A stretch of DNA of 21,705 nt from Anaerolineae bacterium (GTDB lineage Bacteria; Chloroflexota; Anaerolineae; DRVO01): positions 1 through 21,705 of the forward strand of contig JAAYAV010000058.1 of the NCBI GenBank assembly GCA_012719195.1, read 5' to 3'. The translations under genes and the position numbers were made by a program. This document shows, one piece after another, positions 1-8,192 of this stretch (positions are counted from its first letter, which is position 1; every line of letters begins with the position of its first letter). The notes below the pieces were generated by a model. It ran no database searches. It had not been told where the DNA came from and saw only the letters and a program-made list of their open reading frames with translations.

Positions 1-9
1 GACGCGACA

Positions 10-1431
10 TCAGAGCCCCGATCTGCATGGCACTACCCCGTGAGTGGTTGCGGCATCCTCACCGGCACCCCAGGCGGGAGCCGCCAGCGCCAGGCCCACC
101 AGGACCTGCATTCCGTGCACGTAGAGGTTGTCGACAATGCTGTGAACCGAAAGGTACGCCAGCACTCCAATCGCTGCAAGAAGTAGGCCGCCAGCCTGCC
201 CCCGCGGTCGCCGCCACCATGCCCTCGCCAAGGTGACCCAGACCGTCACTCCCAGAGCGATGTAGGTGGCTAGCCCCACCAAGCCGGTCTCGGCCAGCAC
301 GTTGAGATAGTAGTTGTGGGCATGGCCGAGCGGATCAGACCAGCGAGGGACCGAGTAGGCGCCATAGACGACCTCGTAGTTGCCGAACCCGACGCCGAGC
401 CAGGGGCGGTCCTCAAACATGCGCCACGATGCCTGCCAGTGAGCCAGCCGCTCGACCACCGACCAGTTCTCATCGGTGGGTTCCACCTGGGCCACGTTGA
501 ACCCCTCCACGCCCCCGCCCATCCCCAAGGCCCGCTGCGCCAGGGCACTCGACGAGGCCGGCCCCACCCAGAGCGGACTGGTGATCAGCAACAGCACCAA
601 GGCGACGACCGCGACGCGCTTCCACATCAGGGCGGCCATCAGTCCGGCGGCGACGGCCAGACCCAGCCAGGCTCCCCGCGACCAACTGGCCAGCACCCCC
701 AGGCCCATGAGGCCGGCGGCCGCCAGCAGCAGCCAGCGCTCGCGCTTGCCGGCCGGCCCAGCCAGTGCCCACGCTAGGGCAAACGGTAGGGACAGACCCA
801 AGTGGGCGGCGAACGGGTTAGGCTGCTGGAACGTGCCGTAGGCGCGCATAAAGCGTCCCATGAGCAAGAAGCCGGGCGGTCCCGAACCGGTGATGAACTG
901 GAGGAGCCCCAAGAGGGCCGATGCCACGCCCGCCGCCGCTACCCCCCACACCACGTACCGGGCCCGCCCACCAGGAGCGAGGAGCGGCACCAGCGTGGCC
1001 AGAAGCAGAATCTCGATCCACTTCGCCGCCTCGGTCAAGCCGGCGCGCAAAGAACTGGACCCGAGAAGCGACAGCGTGATCGCCCACACCCAGGCCAGGA
1101 GGACCAGAGGGATGGCCTGCGCCGACAACTCGAGCCGGCGATTGGCGACGCCCTTGGCGACCCAGGCCACGGCCACAGCCACTACAGCCACCTCGACCGG
1201 CCCCAGCCGCAGTCCTCCCAGGCTCACCGACAATCGCTGTGCCACCAGTACGGTCGCGGGCAACGCGGCCAGGATCAAGTGAGGGTGAACGAGAGCCAGC
1301 AAACCCAGCGGCACGGCGGCCACCACCACCACGGCGCGGCCCGACGCCACCGCCAGCGCCAGGCCGAGGGCCAGGCCTGCCAGCGCCGCGCGAGTCCGCG
1401 GCGGAGCTGTGGGCAACGCGGTACCGGTCAC
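10..1431 (-). CDS. O-antigen ligase/polymerase-like membrane protein (Wzy/WaaL family)
   Basis: Multi-pass inner-membrane protein that probably polymerises or ligates lipid-linked glycan at the outer face of the membrane. With the GTG start at 1431 it has 473 residues, normal for the family. Seen: about ten hydrophobic segments from residue 15 to the C-terminus, GTFQQPN (199-205), SWSRGAW (249-255) and a large polar loop at about 290-375. The loop ends in GVGFGNY (346-352) and HAHNYYLN (370-377), the typical Wzy_C signature with its conserved His. The open frame continues upstream to an ATG at 1509, but that would overlap the preceding epimerase gene by 73 nt. I prefer the GTG 5 nt after the epimerase stop, suggesting translational coupling; no clear Shine-Dalgarno sequence is visible. 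It is the last gene of a four-gene operon that already encodes a Wzy-like domain. Polymerase versus ligase cannot be decided from sequence. Confidence 0.85.
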   Translation of the reverse strand: MTGTALPTAPPRTRAALAGLALGLALAVASGRAVVVVAAVPLGLLALVHPHLILAALPATVLVAQRLSVSLGGLRLGPVEVAVVAVAVAWVAKGVANRRLELSAQAIPLVLLAWVWAITLSLLGSSSLRAGLTEAAKWIEILLLATLVPLLAPGGRARYVVWGVAAAGVASALLGLLQFITGSGPPGFLLMGRFMRAYGTFQQPNPFAAHLGLSLPFALAWALAGPAGKRERWLLLAAAGLMGLGVLASWSRGAWLGLAVAAGLMAALMWKRVAVVALVLLLITSPLWVGPASSSALAQRALGMGGGVEGFNVAQVEPTDENWSVVERLAHWQASWRMFEDRPWLGVGFGNYEVVYGAYSVPRWSDPLGHAHNYYLNVLAETGLVGLATYIALGVTVWVTLARAWWRRPRGQAGGLLLAAIGVLAYLSVHSIVDNLYVHGMQVLVGLALAAPAWGAGEDAATTHGVVPCRSGL

Positions 1432-1436
1432 AGCGG

Positions 1437-2381
1437 TCAGTGGACGCGAGCCCGGAAGTACTCCACCGTCTGGCGAAGTCCCTCCTCGATAGGCACCTGG
1501 GGGGTCCATCCGAGTAGGCGCTGCGCCTTGCCGATGTCGGGCTGGCGCATCTGCGGGTCGTCCTTGGTCCGCTCGTCGCGCGGCTGAACCAGCACCACCT
1601 CCGAGCGCGATCCCGTCGCTTCGCGGACTCGCTCAGCCAACTGAAGCATGGTCATCTCGTTGGGGTTACCCAGGTTGACCGGCTCGGCTTCGTCCGACAT
1701 CAGGAGCCGGTACATGCCCTCCACCAGGTCGGAGACGAAGCAGAATGATCGGGTGCGGGTACCATCATCGTAGACGGTGATAGGCTCGCCGAGCAGGGCC
1801 TGCTTGACGAAGTTGGGGATGACGCGCCCATCATCCAGGCGCATCCTCGGCCCGTAGGTGTTGAAGATGCGGGCGATGCGCGTCTCGAGGCCGTGCGCTC
1901 GGTGATAGGCCATAGTCATGGCCTCGGCGAAGCGTTTCGACTCGTCGTACACGCCGCGCGGCCCCACCGGGTTGACGTTGCCCCAGTAGTCCTCTCGCTG
2001 CGGATGGACCTTCGGGTCGCCGTAGACCTCGCTTGTCGACGCGAGCAGGAAGCGCGCCTGCTTGGCCACCGCCAACCCCAGCGTGGTGTGGGTGCCCAGC
2101 GCTCCTACCTTGAGTGTCTTGATGGGCAACCGCAGGTAGTCCACCGGACTAGGGAGCGACGCCAGGTGAAGGATGGCCTCCACCGGCCCCGCGACGTGGA
2201 CGTAGTTGGTGACGTCGTACTTGATGAAGGTGAAGCCGGGCCGGCCGAAGAGCCCCTCGATGTTCTCTATGTTCCCGGTGACCAGGTTGTCCATCACGAC
2301 GACCTCGTGGTCTCGCTCCAGGAACAGCTCGCATAGGTGCGAGCCGATGAAGCCGGCGCCTCCGGTGATGAGCACTCTCAT
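1437..2381 (-). CDS. NAD-dependent SDR, UDP-glucuronate decarboxylase (UDP-xylose synthase)-like
   Basis: Extended short-chain dehydrogenase of 314 residues, full length. Seen: Rossmann motif GGAGFIGS (7-14), DNL after beta-2 (31-33), the substrate-side motif TSEVYGDP (116-123) and catalytic YDESK (Tyr145, Lys149). NTYGPRM follows, and the C-terminus carries a DDGTRTRSFCFVSDL segment. The WGNVNP..PRGVYDESKR stretch is characteristic of UDP-xylose synthases, which oxidise and decarboxylate UDP-glucuronate to UDP-xylose in the cytoplasm. A UDP-glucose or UDP-glucuronate 4-epimerase of the same superfamily is the main alternative. The ATG overlaps the stop of the upstream fusion gene by 4 nt (ATGA), and GGAG lies about 8 nt before it. 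It therefore belongs to the surface-glycan operon and probably supplies its pentose donor. Confidence 0.85.
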   Translation of the reverse strand: MRVLITGGAGFIGSHLCELFLERDHEVVVMDNLVTGNIENIEGLFGRPGFTFIKYDVTNYVHVAGPVEAILHLASLPSPVDYLRLPIKTLKVGALGTHTTLGLAVAKQARFLLASTSEVYGDPKVHPQREDYWGNVNPVGPRGVYDESKRFAEAMTMAYHRAHGLETRIARIFNTYGPRMRLDDGRVIPNFVKQALLGEPITVYDDGTRTRSFCFVSDLVEGMYRLLMSDEAEPVNLGNPNEMTMLQLAERVREATGSRSEVVLVQPRDERTKDDPQMRQPDIGKAQRLLGWTPQVPIEEGLRQTVEYFRARVH

Positions 2382-5380
2382 GGGATCTGCTCCAGGGACA
2401 AGTTGGCACGCGTCGGGCCTCCTCTGGGCGCCTCTCCGGGGGCGTTGGCGAGTAGAGCCAGGTACGCGAGGGTGATATGGCTCAAGTCTACCAGGAAGAA
2501 GGAGTTGTCCACCAGGCCTTGTGCCAGCGCGGCCAGCAGTGCCGCCCCCAGCCCCAGGTACGCGCCCCGCTCGGCGCCAATCGCCCGCAAGCCAAGCCGG
2601 ACCCGGCGGGCACCGGCGAAGACAAGCACCGCCAGTGCCGCCACTCCTAACGCACCGGCCGTGAGCCAGAAGTCAAGCACCAGGTTGTGTGGATGCGACA
2701 GGTTGGGCTCCGCCCACGCCTGCGGCAGGATATGGTGAGTCCGGTACAGGTAGAGGAAGTTGTCCGGCCCGACACCGAGGAGTGGGTGTTGCCGGATCAT
2801 GTTGAGGGCGCTGGTCCAGACATGCAGCCGCATTCCGGCGGCGGCATCCTGCCCAGACAGCAGTTGGCCGATGCGCCCACCGGCCAGGGCCAGCAGCGCC
2901 AGCCCGAGGGCGACTACGAGCCCAATCACGAGGCCGCGCGAGCGTCGCAGCCAGCCTGTCTGCCACAGCAGCCAGGCCGTCGAGGCCGGCAGGCCCAGCA
3001 GGATCAGGCCGCGCGATCGTGTGAGCACGCCACATACCAGGCAGACGGCGAAAACCGCCGCCGCCGCCACTCGCGCCGGCGCCCGGCGACAGAAGATCGC
3101 CAGGGCAAGGGCAACCGGTACCACCCGGCCGAGATAGAGCGCCAGGTTGTTGGGGGAACCGTACCAGGCGCGCACTCGCGCCACCTCGCCGGCGGTGATC
3201 AGGTTCTCGCCCTGCAGGTACTGCCAGATGCCGACACCGGACGCCACCGCCGCACCCGCCATTGCCCCGATGACCGCAGGCCACAGTGAGCGCCTGCCGT
3301 TCAGGCGGATGGCGGCGTAGAGCACCGTCGCACTGAGCAGCACCCGGCGTAGGTCGTGCCAAGCGACGCCCGGGTTGGGAGCGGCGGCCGCGCCCAATAG
3401 TGCAGCCACCAACAGAAGCCCCACCCCGAGATCGAGGGTCCGAAGCGCCGACCGCAGCCGCGCTCTCCGCCACCGTGCCCATGCCCGCAGCAGGCTTCCG
3501 GCCAGAAGCAGCCAGGCGAGCACCTCAGGCATGGCTAACGTGAAGCCAAGAACCGACTTAGGCACGAGGAAGAAGGGCAGAGCGGCAACGGCGAGCCCCA
3601 GCAGCCACTGCGGCGCCACCACGGACAGCAGCGCGAGCCCCACGCCCGAGACGGCGGAGCCGATCAGACCATCGCTCAGCCAGAAGGCTGCCCCGCCGAC
3701 GGCTGCTGCCCCGAGCCACACGGGCTCCGGACACCGCCGGCCCAGGCGCTCCAGCCAGACGACTACTGCCAGGAGCAGTCGGTGCGCCTGCAGCATCCAG
3801 AGGCCCAGCAGCGCCATCAGGCCGCCCATGGAGAGCGCCGGCAGGGACGCAGCCCCCGGCGCGGCCCGCCAACTGACCCAACCTCTCAGCGGCCACTGCC
3901 CCCAGCCTCCGTGGACGGTGAGGCGCGCCTCGTGCACCCCCGGTGCCAGGCCGCTAGCCACGGTGACGGCCTTCTCCGCCCCCAGGGGATCGTACAGAAC
4001 CAAGTACGAGCGACCGTCCTCGCGGGGAAGCGACGACGACGCCTGACCGTCGATCTCCACGTCCCAGGTGGCCCAGTAGGGGCCGGGAGCCACGACGAGG
4101 TCAAGCCCGGAACCTTGGAAGCGAATCGTGACGGTATCGCCCGCCGCGCTCGGGTCGGCAGCAGCACCCGTCACCCGCCAGCCGGGCGAGTATGAAGCCC
4201 ACGGGGAGTCAGGGCTCTGCCGGCCCAGCGGCGGCTCCTCGGCGACGGCCAGCCGTGGGAGCAGAAGGGACCCGAGAGCGGTCGGCGTAGCGTCGCTCTC
4301 CAGCAAGGCGAATCCGTAGGCGGGATCGTCAGACTGCGCGGGGGCCGCCAGGCGCGACCACAGCATCGGCCCCATCCAGGGCCACTCGGCGCGAGCACGC
4401 GCCACCGCCCCTAGCGAGCGCTCGGCCTGCACCGAGACCTCGCCGGTGCCCCACGGAGCCGCCCGCCCGCTCCACCCTTCCGGAAGGGAGTTCCAGCCGA
4501 ACTCCACCGCCCACACCGGCCGGCTCTCGTACCCCGCCTCCAGGAGAACCCGCCGTACCAGGACCGCGCGGCCGAAGTTCAGGGCCCCCGCCTCGAGCCG
4601 CCGGTCCTCCGGCCCCTCCTCGAACCCGTACGCCTTGACGGCAGCAACGTCGAAATACGCTCCCGCTCCGGCTGCCAGCACCCCTCTCAGGAAGTCCACC
4701 TCATTTATGTTGAGGGGGCCCATCTCAACGTTTGGTGCTAGCCCGGCCATCAGGACCACGGAGCTTTCGTCCTCGGCTCGAATCCGGGTAGCCGCCTCTC
4801 GCAGCAGAGCCGCATAGGCTTCGGGATCCACATAGCGGTCGCCCCAGAAGGGGTAGATGTTGGGCTGGTCCCACACCTGGTAGTGCGTGACGCGGTCGCA
4901 GTAGCGGCGGGCGAACGCGGCCGCGAAGTCGCCGAAGCGGGCATAGTCTGCCGGCGGACTCCAGCGCTGCCCGGCCTGGTCACCCGGGACGGCCCACTCC
5001 GGACTGGTGTCCAGCACCGCCACCAGCTGCAGCCCGGCCTGCGCGATAGCATCCACCACCGCGTCGGCTTCCTCCCAGCTGAACTCACCCGGTCGCGGCT
5101 CCAGGTCGGCCCAGGGGAAGTGTTGGCGCGCCCAGGTAAGGCCGTGTTGCCGCATCGTCCCTAGCTGCAGGTTCATCTCCTCAGGAGACAACCCGAGCCA
5201 GTCGACATTAGCCCCGACGGCTTGGCCGTAGTCCGGCTCCAACTTCGCGGGCACGCCGTAGGTGATGCTCGGATCTGAGTCCTGCCGCACGAAGGACCAG
5301 GCTTGGAGCAGCGCCAACGCCGCGCCGGCCACTAGCAGCAGGGCGCCGATCAGTAAACGGGCGCGCCTTAGGGTGCCCAC
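2378..5380 (-). CDS. Glycosidase-like TIM-barrel fused to Wzy/O-antigen-ligase-like membrane domain
   Basis: A 1000-residue, two-part protein. Residues 8-29 are a signal anchor. Residues about 40-375 resemble clan-A glycoside hydrolases (GH39/GH5-like): WARQHFPW, an LDTSPEWA strand, HYQVWDQPN (166-174) and VWAVEFGW (289-296). In such enzymes the acid/base Glu sits in an N/D-E-P motif; here that position is Gln172 (codon CAG). The putative nucleophile Glu293 is kept. Residues about 395-505 form a beta-rich module. Residues about 510-980 are a multi-pass domain with SPNNLALYLGR (742-752), TRSRG (787-791), GVGPDNF (869-875) and SHPHNLVLDFW (895-905), the Wzy_C pattern. The GTG start overlaps the upstream lipoprotein stop by 13 nt. 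Inference: a polymerase/ligase carrying an extracytoplasmic carbohydrate-binding or weakly active barrel. The Wzy part is more certain than the function of the barrel. Confidence 0.85.
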   Translation of the reverse strand: MGTLRRARLLIGALLLVAGAALALLQAWSFVRQDSDPSITYGVPAKLEPDYGQAVGANVDWLGLSPEEMNLQLGTMRQHGLTWARQHFPWADLEPRPGEFSWEEADAVVDAIAQAGLQLVAVLDTSPEWAVPGDQAGQRWSPPADYARFGDFAAAFARRYCDRVTHYQVWDQPNIYPFWGDRYVDPEAYAALLREAATRIRAEDESSVVLMAGLAPNVEMGPLNINEVDFLRGVLAAGAGAYFDVAAVKAYGFEEGPEDRRLEAGALNFGRAVLVRRVLLEAGYESRPVWAVEFGWNSLPEGWSGRAAPWGTGEVSVQAERSLGAVARARAEWPWMGPMLWSRLAAPAQSDDPAYGFALLESDATPTALGSLLLPRLAVAEEPPLGRQSPDSPWASYSPGWRVTGAAADPSAAGDTVTIRFQGSGLDLVVAPGPYWATWDVEIDGQASSSLPREDGRSYLVLYDPLGAEKAVTVASGLAPGVHEARLTVHGGWGQWPLRGWVSWRAAPGAASLPALSMGGLMALLGLWMLQAHRLLLAVVVWLERLGRRCPEPVWLGAAAVGGAAFWLSDGLIGSAVSGVGLALLSVVAPQWLLGLAVAALPFFLVPKSVLGFTLAMPEVLAWLLLAGSLLRAWARWRRARLRSALRTLDLGVGLLLVAALLGAAAAPNPGVAWHDLRRVLLSATVLYAAIRLNGRRSLWPAVIGAMAGAAVASGVGIWQYLQGENLITAGEVARVRAWYGSPNNLALYLGRVVPVALALAIFCRRAPARVAAAAVFAVCLVCGVLTRSRGLILLGLPASTAWLLWQTGWLRRSRGLVIGLVVALGLALLALAGGRIGQLLSGQDAAAGMRLHVWTSALNMIRQHPLLGVGPDNFLYLYRTHHILPQAWAEPNLSHPHNLVLDFWLTAGALGVAALAVLVFAGARRVRLGLRAIGAERGAYLGLGAALLAALAQGLVDNSFFLVDLSHITLAYLALLANAPGEAPRGGPTRANLSLEQIP

Positions 5381-6933
5381 TGCACCCGCTCCACCGGCAC
5401 ACCCTCGAGCAACGGGGTGACGCGGTCGCCCTCCGCCTGCACCAGGTACAGCCCCGGCTCCGCCGCCACCAACACATATCCTCCTGCGGCCCAGGCCGTC
5501 TCGTAGAGCACGGTTCCGGTGTCGTCGCGGGGAAACGCCCGCCGCGGCTCGCTACCGTCTCCATCCACAACCCAAAGGGAGTAGGGGCTATCGGACGACC
5601 CGAGGGCCACGTCAGCCACGGCGTAGGCGACCAGGGTAGTACCGTCCTCGCGCTTGCCGTAGTCGGGCCGCGACCACATCCCCGCTCCGTCCGCCAGCCG
5701 AACACGACTGCCATCCCCCAGGTCCAGGAGCACAAGATCGAAGTCCGTGTCGAGCCGCACCTCACTGGCCTCGGCGGCCGGCCAGGCGAGTGCCGCCAGC
5801 GCCCTCCCGGGCACCAGGCTGAGCTCCGGTACCCAGGCCCAGCCACCCCCCGTCGCTACCGGCGGGAAGCTCGCTACCTTTCTCTCCGCGCCATCGACCA
5901 CGCTTACCTCGTACACGCCGGCTGCATCGCTTAGGTAGACCCGGTCGCCCGCCTCGGCCCAACACAATTCGGGGCCCCACCAGCAGTAGGGACTCGAACA
6001 GGACTCCTCGCGGACAAGCTGAGAGGTGGGGTTCTCGCCCCACTCCAGCAGCCACAGGTCGCCGAAAGCGCGCCATCCGGGACTGCCCGCCGTGCCCTCC
6101 GCCCGGCTGTAGGCCAGCCGATCACCTGCCGGGGACCAACGCGCGCGCAGCACGCCTGAGACGCCCAGGTCCTCCGGCTGCGGGTCCACCATCTCGGTGG
6201 AAACGGCGTACAGGTCGTTCAGACGCTCGGGCGGCTCTGTGGCTCTCCTGGTGAACACCAGCGTCCGGCCGTCGGGCGACAGCTCGAACACGCGCCCGTC
6301 CAGGTCCCCCGAAGTGGTCAAAGCACGCTCAGCCGCCATGTCCCCCCGCAGTACCCAGGCGTTGCCTTGGGCCAGGTACACGACGGTGCCGCCAAAGGCC
6401 AGCGAGGGACCAGGCTTGGCCATCCCCACCGCCACCACCTCGTCCTGCGGGAGCGCCGTCACCTCCGTCCGGGACTGCTCCCGCCGCACCTCCACCCCAT
6501 CTTCGAGGACTACGAGGTAGCTGACCGCCTCCACGCCCGCGGCTCCGGGCTGCAACACCTTGCTGACGCCCGGCTCGAGGCTCAGCGTCTTCACCAGGCG
6601 GCGCTCAAAGGGCACCGGCCTCTCTTGCGTCTCTTGCCGGTGCTGCACACGCACCACGCGAATCTTGAGCCCCGGGGTCACCGGAGCCCAGTAGTCGGGC
6701 TCTACCCGGTCCAGAGGGCCAAGCTCGATCCCCGCCTCGCGCAACGCTTCGTAGGCGAGGCTCGCCTTGGAGTTGACGCAGTCCGTTCGACCGTCAACCT
6801 CGATGCAGACGCCGTTGTCGTTCGAAGAGCAGGCCGGTACCAACGCCACGGCCGCGACAAGGCAGAGGGCCGCGAGCCAAGCTCGGACGGACCGTATCCG
6901 CTGAGGGAGAACAGACATTGGGGATGGTAGCAT
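5368..6933 (-). CDS. Lipoprotein with G5 domain and TolB-like beta-propeller
   Basis: Exported lipoprotein of 521 residues, first gene of the polysaccharide operon. Seen: basic N-terminus, hydrophobic core (19-32) and a lipobox ending VPAC with the acylated Cys at 35. Next comes a YabE/DUF348-like segment (about 43-92, ALREAGIELGPLDRVEP) that runs into a G5 domain (about 93-165, glycan-associated in known proteins). Residues about 175-521 are repeated beta-propeller blades with PD40-type motifs such as LSPDGRTLVF and ARWSPAGDRLAY. A CSSPYCWWGPELCW stretch gives several cysteines in the propeller. Role inferred: binding or sensing of cell-wall or surface glycan. The ATG at 6933 lies 6 nt below a -10-like box and has no Shine-Dalgarno sequence, suggesting a leaderless message. 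An internal ATG at 6918 (residue 6) is possible and would still leave a complete signal peptide. Confidence 0.8.
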   Translation of the reverse strand: MLPSPMSVLPQRIRSVRAWLAALCLVAAVALVPACSSNDNGVCIEVDGRTDCVNSKASLAYEALREAGIELGPLDRVEPDYWAPVTPGLKIRVVRVQHRQETQERPVPFERRLVKTLSLEPGVSKVLQPGAAGVEAVSYLVVLEDGVEVRREQSRTEVTALPQDEVVAVGMAKPGPSLAFGGTVVYLAQGNAWVLRGDMAAERALTTSGDLDGRVFELSPDGRTLVFTRRATEPPERLNDLYAVSTEMVDPQPEDLGVSGVLRARWSPAGDRLAYSRAEGTAGSPGWRAFGDLWLLEWGENPTSQLVREESCSSPYCWWGPELCWAEAGDRVYLSDAAGVYEVSVVDGAERKVASFPPVATGGGWAWVPELSLVPGRALAALAWPAAEASEVRLDTDFDLVLLDLGDGSRVRLADGAGMWSRPDYGKREDGTTLVAYAVADVALGSSDSPYSLWVVDGDGSEPRRAFPRDDTGTVLYETAWAAGGYVLVAAEPGLYLVQAEGDRVTPLLEGVPVERVQWAP

Positions 6934-6939
6934 TCTCGA

Positions 6940-6968
6940 ATAGTAGCCCCGGCTCGAGCACGCGGCAA
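6940..6968 (-). promoter_or_regulatory. Putative promoter of the polysaccharide operon (leaderless)
   Basis: Read on the minus strand: -35-like TTGCCG (6968-6963), a 17-nt spacer, -10-like TACTAT (6945-6940), then exactly 6 nt and the ATG at 6933. Transcription would begin at or next to the start codon. The -35 matches 4 of 6 and the -10 matches 4 of 6 sigma-70 positions, so it is a moderate call. It is supported by the identical spacing at 20129. Confidence 0.45.
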
Positions 6969-6987
6969 CCGTCCTGCGGGTGCCTCA

Positions 6988-7017
6988 CTGCCGCCCACGT
7001 GTCGCCTCTGCTATAAT
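6988..7017 (+). promoter_or_regulatory. Promoter for the Ldh2-family dehydrogenase
   Basis: A perfect TATAAT lies at 7012-7017. With an 18-nt spacer the -35 is CTGCCG (6988-6993), weak against TTGACA but similar to other -35 boxes in this window. Transcription should start near 7024, leaving a leader of about 74 nt. That leader opens with a small hairpin (GGCTG 7024-7028 paired with CAGCC 7033-7037) and ends with AGGAGG before the GTG at 7098. Confidence 0.6.
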
Positions 7018-7097
7018 CGCCGCGGCTGTCATCAGCCACAACCATCGCCGTGGGCCGGGCACCCCGCCGGCCACTACGCTCAGGAGGTGCTGTACCA

Positions 7098-8168
7098 GTG
7101 GCCACACGTGTAGATGCCGCCAAGCTAGAGCGGCTCGTCTCCGATCTCCTCGTCGCCGCCGGCGTCCCCCGCGAGGATGCCGACATCGTCGGCTACGTAC
7201 TCACCAAGACGGACCTGCGCGGCACCGAGTCCCACGGGACGGCCCGCCTGAGCTACTACTACCTGCACAATGTGCGCCAGGGCCTGATCAACCCCAGGCC
7301 AAAGGTCAGGACCGTCGCTGAGGGTCCCTCCTACCTGGTGTTGGATGCGGACAACGGCCTCGGTCACCCGGTGGCCTACCGAGCCATGCAGCGCTGCCTC
7401 GAGAAGGCCAAGGAGAGCGGCGTCTGCTGCGCCACGGTGCGCCACAGCAACCATTTCGGCGCCGCAGGCATCTACGCGATGATGGCCCTCGAGCACGATA
7501 TGATGGGGCTGGCATTCACCAACTCCCAGCCGCTCACCATCCCCACGTTCGGCCGCCAGCGCGTCCTGGGTACTAACCCCATCGCCCTGGCCGCGCCCGC
7601 GGGCGTCGAGCTGCCCTTCGTCCTCGACATGGCCACCAGCGTGGTACCCATCGGCCGAATCGAGGTGTACCGTCGCCGAGGTGAACAGGTGCCGCACGGT
7701 TGGGGCGCCGACGCCGACGGCCAGCCCACCACCGATCCGGACCGAATCCTCGAAGGGGGCGGACTCATGCCCCTGGGCGGCCCGGCCGAGAGCGGCGGCT
7801 ACAAGGGTTACGGACTGGCGGCCATGGTCGACGTGCTCTCCGGCGTGCTCTCGGGAGCCGCGATCCTGAACGGCGTTCTGCCGCCCCGTCTCGACCGCAG
7901 CGGCGATGCCAACGTAGGTCACTTCCTCATGGCCCTCGACGTTTCCGCTTTCCGACCGGTCGACGAGTTCCGGGAAACCATGGACTCCTTCGTCCGTCAG
8001 CTGAGGGACTCTCCTAAGGCCGTCGGTCAGGACCGCATATACATCGCGGGCGAGAAGGAGTTCCTAACGGAGCAAGACCGCCGGGCAAACGGAGTCCCCC
8101 TCAATCCGGTGGTGGAAGAGGACCTGCGCGGCCTCTGCCACGACACGGGAGTGGCGTGGCCTTTCTAG
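7098..8168 (+). CDS. Ldh2/malate-L-lactate-type NAD(P)-dependent dehydrogenase
   Basis: Cytoplasmic oxidoreductase of 356 residues, normal length for the malate/L-lactate dehydrogenase (Ldh2, YbiC/AllD) family. This fold is unrelated to classical lactate and malate dehydrogenases and interconverts 2-hydroxy and 2-keto acids. Seen: LRGTESHG (40-47, catalytic His46), RHSNHFG (115-121), GTNPIA (158-163), DMATS (177-181) and GYKGYGLA (234-241). The start is GTG 7098 because AGGAGG (7082-7087) lies 10 nt upstream; the frame stays open further upstream but has no ribosome site there. It stands alone, divergent from the polysaccharide operon and followed by the promoter of the isc operon. Substrate (malate, lactate, ureidoglycolate, sulfolactate or a sugar keto-acid) cannot be assigned. 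Confidence 0.9.
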   Translation: MATRVDAAKLERLVSDLLVAAGVPREDADIVGYVLTKTDLRGTESHGTARLSYYYLHNVRQGLINPRPKVRTVAEGPSYLVLDADNGLGHPVAYRAMQRCLEKAKESGVCCATVRHSNHFGAAGIYAMMALEHDMMGLAFTNSQPLTIPTFGRQRVLGTNPIALAAPAGVELPFVLDMATSVVPIGRIEVYRRRGEQVPHGWGADADGQPTTDPDRILEGGGLMPLGGPAESGGYKGYGLAAMVDVLSGVLSGAAILNGVLPPRLDRSGDANVGHFLMALDVSAFRPVDEFRETMDSFVRQLRDSPKAVGQDRIYIAGEKEFLTEQDRRANGVPLNPVVEEDLRGLCHDTGVAWPF

Positions 8169-8174
8169 CCGCAC

Positions 8175-8192
8175 CCTGTCTTGACGGACAGG
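8175..8192. repeat. Short inverted repeat centred on the isc -35 box
   Basis: CCTGTC (8175-8180) and GACAGG (8187-8192) are perfect 6-bp arms flanking the 6-nt TTGACG of the -35. No run of T follows, so it is not a convincing terminator for the dehydrogenase gene. It may be an operator half of the Rrf2 regulator or chance. Confidence 0.4.

Noticed and set aside
1432..1509. Upstream ATG at 1509 for the first Wzy-like gene
   Set aside because: It would overlap the SDR gene by 73 nt and adds a polar Pro/Gly-rich stretch not expected before the first membrane helix; not completely excluded.
802..1587. 261-codon plus-strand open frame
   Set aside because: Antisense to the Wzy-like gene; low-complexity Arg/Gln/His composition and no start signals.
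7018..7097. Riboswitch or attenuator in the leader of the dehydrogenase gene
   Set aside because: There is a 5-bp hairpin at the start and a GC-rich stretch, but no alternative terminator or recognisable aptamer core.
8175..8192. Hairpin as terminator of the dehydrogenase gene
   Set aside because: Only 6 bp of stem, no T run, and the loop is the -35 box of the next promoter.
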